Assembly: GCA_024683255.1 (NCBI GenBank)
Contig: JAIKYL010000134.1
Location: 1 to 9,605, forward strand
Length of the DNA stretch: 9,605 nucleotides
Direction of reading: 5' to 3'
From: Bacteroidales bacterium
GTDB lineage: Bacteria > Bacteroidota > Bacteroidia > Bacteroidales > UBA932
Shown here: piece by piece, positions 6,478 to 9,605 of the stretch
How the letters are laid out: every line of letters begins with the position of its first letter
Numbering within the stretch: position 1 is the stretch's first letter
The notes under the pieces: model-generated
Databases searched by the model: none
The model's input: only the letters and a program-made list of their open reading frames with translations
What the model was told of the DNA's origin: nothing
Position numbers and translations under genes: made by a program

Positions 6478-7112
6478 TCCTCTGCTTTCCTTTTTGCGGA
6501 AGAGATGCTTAGCATCAGATTCCGGATGGAGAAAAAGATGGAGAACTGGCCGATGGCCAGCACCCAGTCGTGCCGGATGATACCGTAGGTGATAATCATG
6601 GCGGAGCCTATCACGGCTATGATCCAGTGCCCCATCGGCAGGACGGACTGGTGACGCTTATAACTGTAAATGAGCTGATAGACGGAGCGCAGCTCATAGG
6701 TTAATTGCGCCAGGACGCCAAAGAGGAGCAGCCACATCGGAACGTCCTTGTTGTGCAGGAACGTATCCGCAAAGGTGGGTATATCCCTCACGATGAGGGC
6801 CAGGATCACCAGCGGAAAAACGGCCTGGAGCACAATGAGAATACGCGGAACCTTCTTGTAAAGGCCCATGACGCCTATATTCCACATATAGATGTAATAG
6901 CCCACGCTTTCCCCAAAGATGATGGAGAAGTCTTTACGCAGCCAGCCGTAGACATACAGGATGATGGCGCCGATACTGCTCAGGACCCAGTAAATGCCGG
7001 GAGACTCCACCTGACGGGATCTCTCCGACAGATACCATTGGATGAGGATCCGGAGGCCGTAAATGCCCATGCCGGCGAATCCAATGAGATATACCCAAAT
7101 TGGACTGTTCAT
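6474..7112 (-). CDS. Polytopic membrane protein with two LAB_N-like repeats
   Basis: This 212-residue protein has about seven hydrophobic helices (roughly 5-27, 40-58, 63-83, 90-108, 126-148, 160-178, 185-203). Each half resembles the LAB_N domain, a small membrane unit found at the N-terminus of some lipid-A-disaccharide synthases and as stand-alone proteins. Half one shows R21, Q25-W26, P38, W42, G48, R59-D61 and G67; half two shows R142, Q146, P159, W163, G169, R180-D182 and G188, all offset by 121 residues. There is no glycosyltransferase domain, so it is not LpxB. LAB_N is thought to relate to the PQ-loop/SWEET type of membrane protein, hinting at transport or lipid handling, but no function is established. 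It starts three bases after the acyltransferase stop and overlaps the ctlX start by four bases, so it sits in the middle of a tight operon. Confidence 0.82.
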   Translation of the reverse strand: MNSPIWVYLIGFAGMGIYGLRILIQWYLSERSRQVESPGIYWVLSSIGAIILYVYGWLRKDFSIIFGESVGYYIYMWNIGVMGLYKKVPRILIVLQAVFPLVILALIVRDIPTFADTFLHNKDVPMWLLLFGVLAQLTYELRSVYQLIYSYKRHQSVLPMGHWIIAVIGSAMIITYGIIRHDWVLAIGQFSIFFSIRNLMLSISSAKRKAEE

Positions 7113-7115
7113 GGA

Positions 7116-8948
7116 TTAGGGATTCACGGTTCCGTAGAACTTGAGGAAAACGGCCTCCTGTACTTCCCTGGGCAGGGAGCGGACATAGGAGCGGATGCTG
7201 GAAACAGGGTAATCCTTTAACGGAAGCAGGATATGGCAGTCCATGCTGCTGGAGAACAGCGGATCCACATTGAAGCAGATGACCCGGGCCCCGTTGTTGA
7301 AATATTTCCGCATGAGCACCGGGAGCCGGTGTTTTCCGTCCGAAAGCGTGCCGATAAAGTGGTCCAGGCTGTCAATATCCTCTTTCTGATGCAGGAACAG
7401 CTGCTCCGGATTCACCCGAAGGTAATTGGGCTCAAAGGCGTGGCTGGGACGGGCAATCTCCTCCGCGTCCGGAAGGGCGTAATTCTGCTGCAGGAAGTAA
7501 TAGGTGAGGCTCTTGTAGAAGTCCGGAAAACTGTTGCTGATGCTAACCGGACCGGTGTAATACCTGGCCGCCGGGTCTTTGGTGGTAAGCACGGAAATGC
7601 CCGCCAGCATCATCTTGAGGGCCAGGACTTCCCGCTGGTATTCCTTCCGGATGAAGGATCGGCCCAGCTCGATGCTCTGGGAGAAAATCTCTTCCGCCTT
7701 GGGCCCCATCTTCACCAGGCTGGCTGTATAAAAGCCTTTAATCCCGCCGTGGGAGGCCATGATTTCCGAGCCGAAACCAACCCGGTATCCACCCACCAGT
7801 TCTCCTCCGGGAATGCTCCAGAGAAGCATGTGCTTGTAATACTTGTCGTATGGATCCGTATCCAAAGGCTTTCCGGTACCCTCCCCAATGGAGCGGAAGG
7901 TCTCTTCCCTAAGCCGATATACCTCCTGCATCACCTCAGGGGCATCCTGTTCGGATATAAGATAGACCCTGTAGTCTCCGGATTCAAAGAGCATCTTGTC
8001 CTTGAGGGATTCCATCCGCTCCCGGATGATTACCGGGGAAACGGCATCCGCGAGCGGAGCAAGAGGGATTTCCGGAGCGGTCTCTACCGGCTTTTCAAGG
8101 CATTGTTCTTCCAGGGCATAGCAGCGGTTATGGAGATACTGGCTAAGCTCTTTGTCCGAGTATTTGGCAATTTCATCGGCCGGAATGGGCTTGCCGATAA
8201 CAACGTGCACCGTCTGCCCCTGCTTGTTGAACATCTCGTGGGGTAGGCGGACCGTACGGAGTCTGGGATGTATCTGACCCAGCAGGTGGAAATTGCGGGA
8301 ATTGCCTCCGTCAAAGAAGATGGGAACCACCGGGAAGCCGGAACGGCGGATGAGTTTCATCATGTTCTCCGCCCAGGGCTTGTCTTCCACCACCCGTTTT
8401 CCCTGTACTGACGTGCGTTTATCCTTCTTCTGCCAGGTGCCCACTTCTCCGGCGGGGAAAAGGCCCAGGGGACAGCCCTCTCCGATGTGCCCCAGCGCAG
8501 CCCGGATCCCGGAAACGGTGCGGGTGTCTCCTGTGGAGATGTTATTGACAGGAATGAACCAGTCCCGGAGATTGGGAATGCGGGCCAGCAGGAAGGTGGT
8601 GAGGATCTTGTAATCCGGCCGCTTGCGGGCCACCACATCCGTTAGGATCATGCCGTCTATGCTGCCGTAATGGTGGTTGGATACGGTGATGAAACCGCCT
8701 TCTGCGGGGATATTGTCCAGTTGGGAAGAAGTGAGCTCGTAGGCTGCTCCCACGTCTTTGATAACACTGGCCGCGAAATCCGGACCATAATCTTCAAAAT
8801 GGCGCAGGTTGGTTGCATTCACCTTCTTAAGCTCCAGGATCTTGTAGAGAAGGCTGGAAACCACTCTTCCGGTCAACCCTTTCATCCTTAATTCTTTCTG
8901 CAATCCTGCGCGGTCCAGGATAATCTTTTTCTTGTCGTTTGTCCCCAT
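7116..8948 (-). CDS. olsF: Bifunctional O-/N-acyltransferase (OlsF/GlsF-type aminolipid synthase)
   Basis: This fusion (610 residues from the ATG chosen; positions below count from a TTG ten codons further up) matches the OlsF/GlsF type, where one half N-acylates ornithine or glycine with a 3-hydroxy fatty acid and the other O-acylates the product, giving an aminolipid. The N-terminal half is a PlsC-like acyltransferase: SNHHYGSIDG with the HxxxxD pair His103/Asp108, then FPAGEVGTW (174-182) and FPVVPIFFDGGNSR (215-228). The C-terminal half, from about 330, is the GNAT/haemolysin-like N-acyltransferase: YRLREETFRSIGEGTG, GGYRVGFGSEI, SIELGRSFI and YTGPVSISNSF. I prefer ATG 8948 because TTG 8978 lies in the upstream terminator's U-tract; a start at ATG 8885 is possible. 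It is first in a three-gene cluster. The head group (ornithine, glycine or other) cannot be read from the sequence. Confidence 0.8.
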   Translation of the reverse strand: MGTNDKKKIILDRAGLQKELRMKGLTGRVVSSLLYKILELKKVNATNLRHFEDYGPDFAASVIKDVGAAYELTSSQLDNIPAEGGFITVSNHHYGSIDGMILTDVVARKRPDYKILTTFLLARIPNLRDWFIPVNNISTGDTRTVSGIRAALGHIGEGCPLGLFPAGEVGTWQKKDKRTSVQGKRVVEDKPWAENMMKLIRRSGFPVVPIFFDGGNSRNFHLLGQIHPRLRTVRLPHEMFNKQGQTVHVVIGKPIPADEIAKYSDKELSQYLHNRCYALEEQCLEKPVETAPEIPLAPLADAVSPVIIRERMESLKDKMLFESGDYRVYLISEQDAPEVMQEVYRLREETFRSIGEGTGKPLDTDPYDKYYKHMLLWSIPGGELVGGYRVGFGSEIMASHGGIKGFYTASLVKMGPKAEEIFSQSIELGRSFIRKEYQREVLALKMMLAGISVLTTKDPAARYYTGPVSISNSFPDFYKSLTYYFLQQNYALPDAEEIARPSHAFEPNYLRVNPEQLFLHQKEDIDSLDHFIGTLSDGKHRLPVLMRKYFNNGARVICFNVDPLFSSSMDCHILLPLKDYPVSSIRSYVRSLPREVQEAVFLKFYGTVNP

Positions 8949-8954
8949 ATCTGA

Positions 8955-8968
8955 GCGTAAAGATACGC
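8955..8968 (-). promoter_or_regulatory. Possible -7 box and small palindrome before the acyltransferase operon
   Basis: The minus strand reads GCGTATCTTTACGC, in which TATCTTTA is one mismatch from TAnnTTTG and 5-base arms (GCGTA/TACGC) flank it symmetrically. It lies 7 bases upstream of the chosen ATG, leaving almost no leader, and no -33 TTTG is found at normal spacing. It is either a weak promoter or an operator-like site. Confidence 0.3.
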
Positions 8969-8970
8969 AT

Positions 8971-9005
8971 TTTTTCAAAAATGGAGCGCCCGAAGACGCT
9001 CCATT
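8971..9005 (-). terminator. Rho-independent terminator of the GH97 gene
   Basis: A 9-bp perfect stem pairs 8980-8988 (AATGGAGCG) with 8997-9005, with an 8-base loop. On the minus strand the stem runs into TTTTTGAAAAA. It follows the GH97 stop at 9033 by under 30 bases and separates that unit from the acyltransferase operon. Confidence 0.8.
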
Positions 9006-9032
9006 AATGTAACAAACGAATGTGCCGCTTCC

Positions 9033-9605
9033 CTACTTGGACCGCAGGGAAAGGGCGAATCCGCCGGAGCGGGCCATGTGGATGGTGAGCACAGAGTCGG
9101 AGGTAAGTTCCAGCCTGGTAATGTCGTAGGCCTGCGGATTGGTCTCAAAATCGGCATCCGGGGCATCGGTGTATAGGATGCCTTCATACACTACGCCGGG
9201 GGTGAGGAAATCCAGGGCCACATCCATGTCACGGGCGTTCTCGTCCGTGATACCGCCCACATACCATACGTCGTGCGGCTTCCCGCCCTCGTACACGTAG
9301 TCATATACGCTGGAGGTTCCGCTCAGCCGGCCTGAATTAAGGGTGGAGAGCTTGGGATGGCGGGCGGTAATAATATAGGCCCCGGGCTCTGCAGCCAGGT
9401 ACAGGCTCTTGTCCCAGTCAACGGCCACGTCCTTGATGAACTGGAAGGCGTCCATGAAGCGGGCGTAGTTCTCTACCAGGTCGGCCGCCATCTGCAGCGG
9501 GCTGTAGAAGGTCACATACAGGCCCAGCTGGTTGGCAATGGTGTGGCGCATCTTGCCGGTCTCGCCGGGAGCGGTAATGGACATATCCTGCTCGAAGATG
9601 CCGGG
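9033..9605 (-). CDS. Glycoside hydrolase family 97, C-terminal part (5' end cut by window)
   Basis: The open frame continues through the right edge, so only the last 191 residues are seen, beginning PGIFEQD. GH97 enzymes (SusB-like alpha-glucosidases and alpha-galactosidases) act in the periplasm of Bacteroidetes on oligosaccharides. Visible family marks are LGLYVTFYSPLQMAADLVEN, then FQFIKDVAVDWDKS, AEPGAYIITAR, VWYVGGITDENARD and TNPQAYDI, which run from the end of the barrel into the C-terminal beta-sandwich. Length compared with the family (about 650-740 residues) means roughly the first 70 percent, including the signal peptide and most catalytic residues, lies outside. Inverting or retaining mechanism therefore cannot be judged. 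The polysaccharide locus it may belong to would lie to the right; the gene ends in a terminator and nothing to its left is carbohydrate-related. Confidence 0.9.
   Translation of the reverse strand, partial: PGIFEQDMSITAPGETGKMRHTIANQLGLYVTFYSPLQMAADLVENYARFMDAFQFIKDVAVDWDKSLYLAAEPGAYIITARHPKLSTLNSGRLSGTSSVYDYVYEGGKPHDVWYVGGITDENARDMDVALDFLTPGVVYEGILYTDAPDADFETNPQAYDITRLELTSDSVLTIHMARSGGFALSLRSK

Noticed and set aside
7233..8246. A 337-residue open frame on the plus strand
   Set aside because: It is antisense to the acyltransferase, with no promoter or recognisable domain.
8949..8978. TTG at 8978 as start of the acyltransferase
   Set aside because: It lies in the U-tract of the GH97 terminator; ATG at 8948 is better placed.

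Overview
The window looks like chromosomal DNA from a fairly GC-rich member of the Bacteroidales. Three things point there: -7 boxes of the TAnnTTTG type upstream of several genes, the absence of obvious Shine-Dalgarno sites, and gene types common in that group (glycoside hydrolase family 97, secreted phosphatase and hydrolase, an ECF sigma factor paired with a membrane/beta-barrel protein). Genus cannot be fixed from this. It is densely coding, with eight genes (two cut by the window edges). I see no tRNA, rRNA, CRISPR array, insertion sequence or phage gene, and no gene-free stretch over about 130 bases.

Layout. 1-1441 (minus): an ECF sigma factor and, overlapping by ATGA, a membrane-anchored protein whose C-terminus looks like the start of an outer-membrane barrel; it runs off the left edge. 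1571-2647 (minus): a secreted alpha/beta hydrolase with its own terminator. 2648-2746: a divergent promoter region. 2747-4021 (plus): a secreted histidine phosphatase of branch 2 (MINPP/acid phosphatase-like). 4022-4109: a terminator interleaved with the promoter of the next gene. 4110-5579 (plus): a DUF1846 protein. 5569-8948 (minus): a tight three-gene cluster read from right to left, namely a fused O-/N-acyltransferase of the OlsF/GlsF aminolipid type, a membrane protein made of two LAB_N-like repeats, and a CtlX-like citrulline hydrolase. 8976-9005: terminator. 9033-9605 (minus): the C-terminal part of a GH97 glycosidase, cut by the right edge.

The most suggestive part is the 5569-8948 cluster. 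The last gene may release ornithine from citrulline, the first may acylate an amino acid (ornithine or glycine) twice to make an aminolipid, and the middle gene is a membrane protein related to a domain found with lipid A enzymes. Read together they could be a membrane aminolipid module with its own head-group supply. This is inference from family and gene order only.
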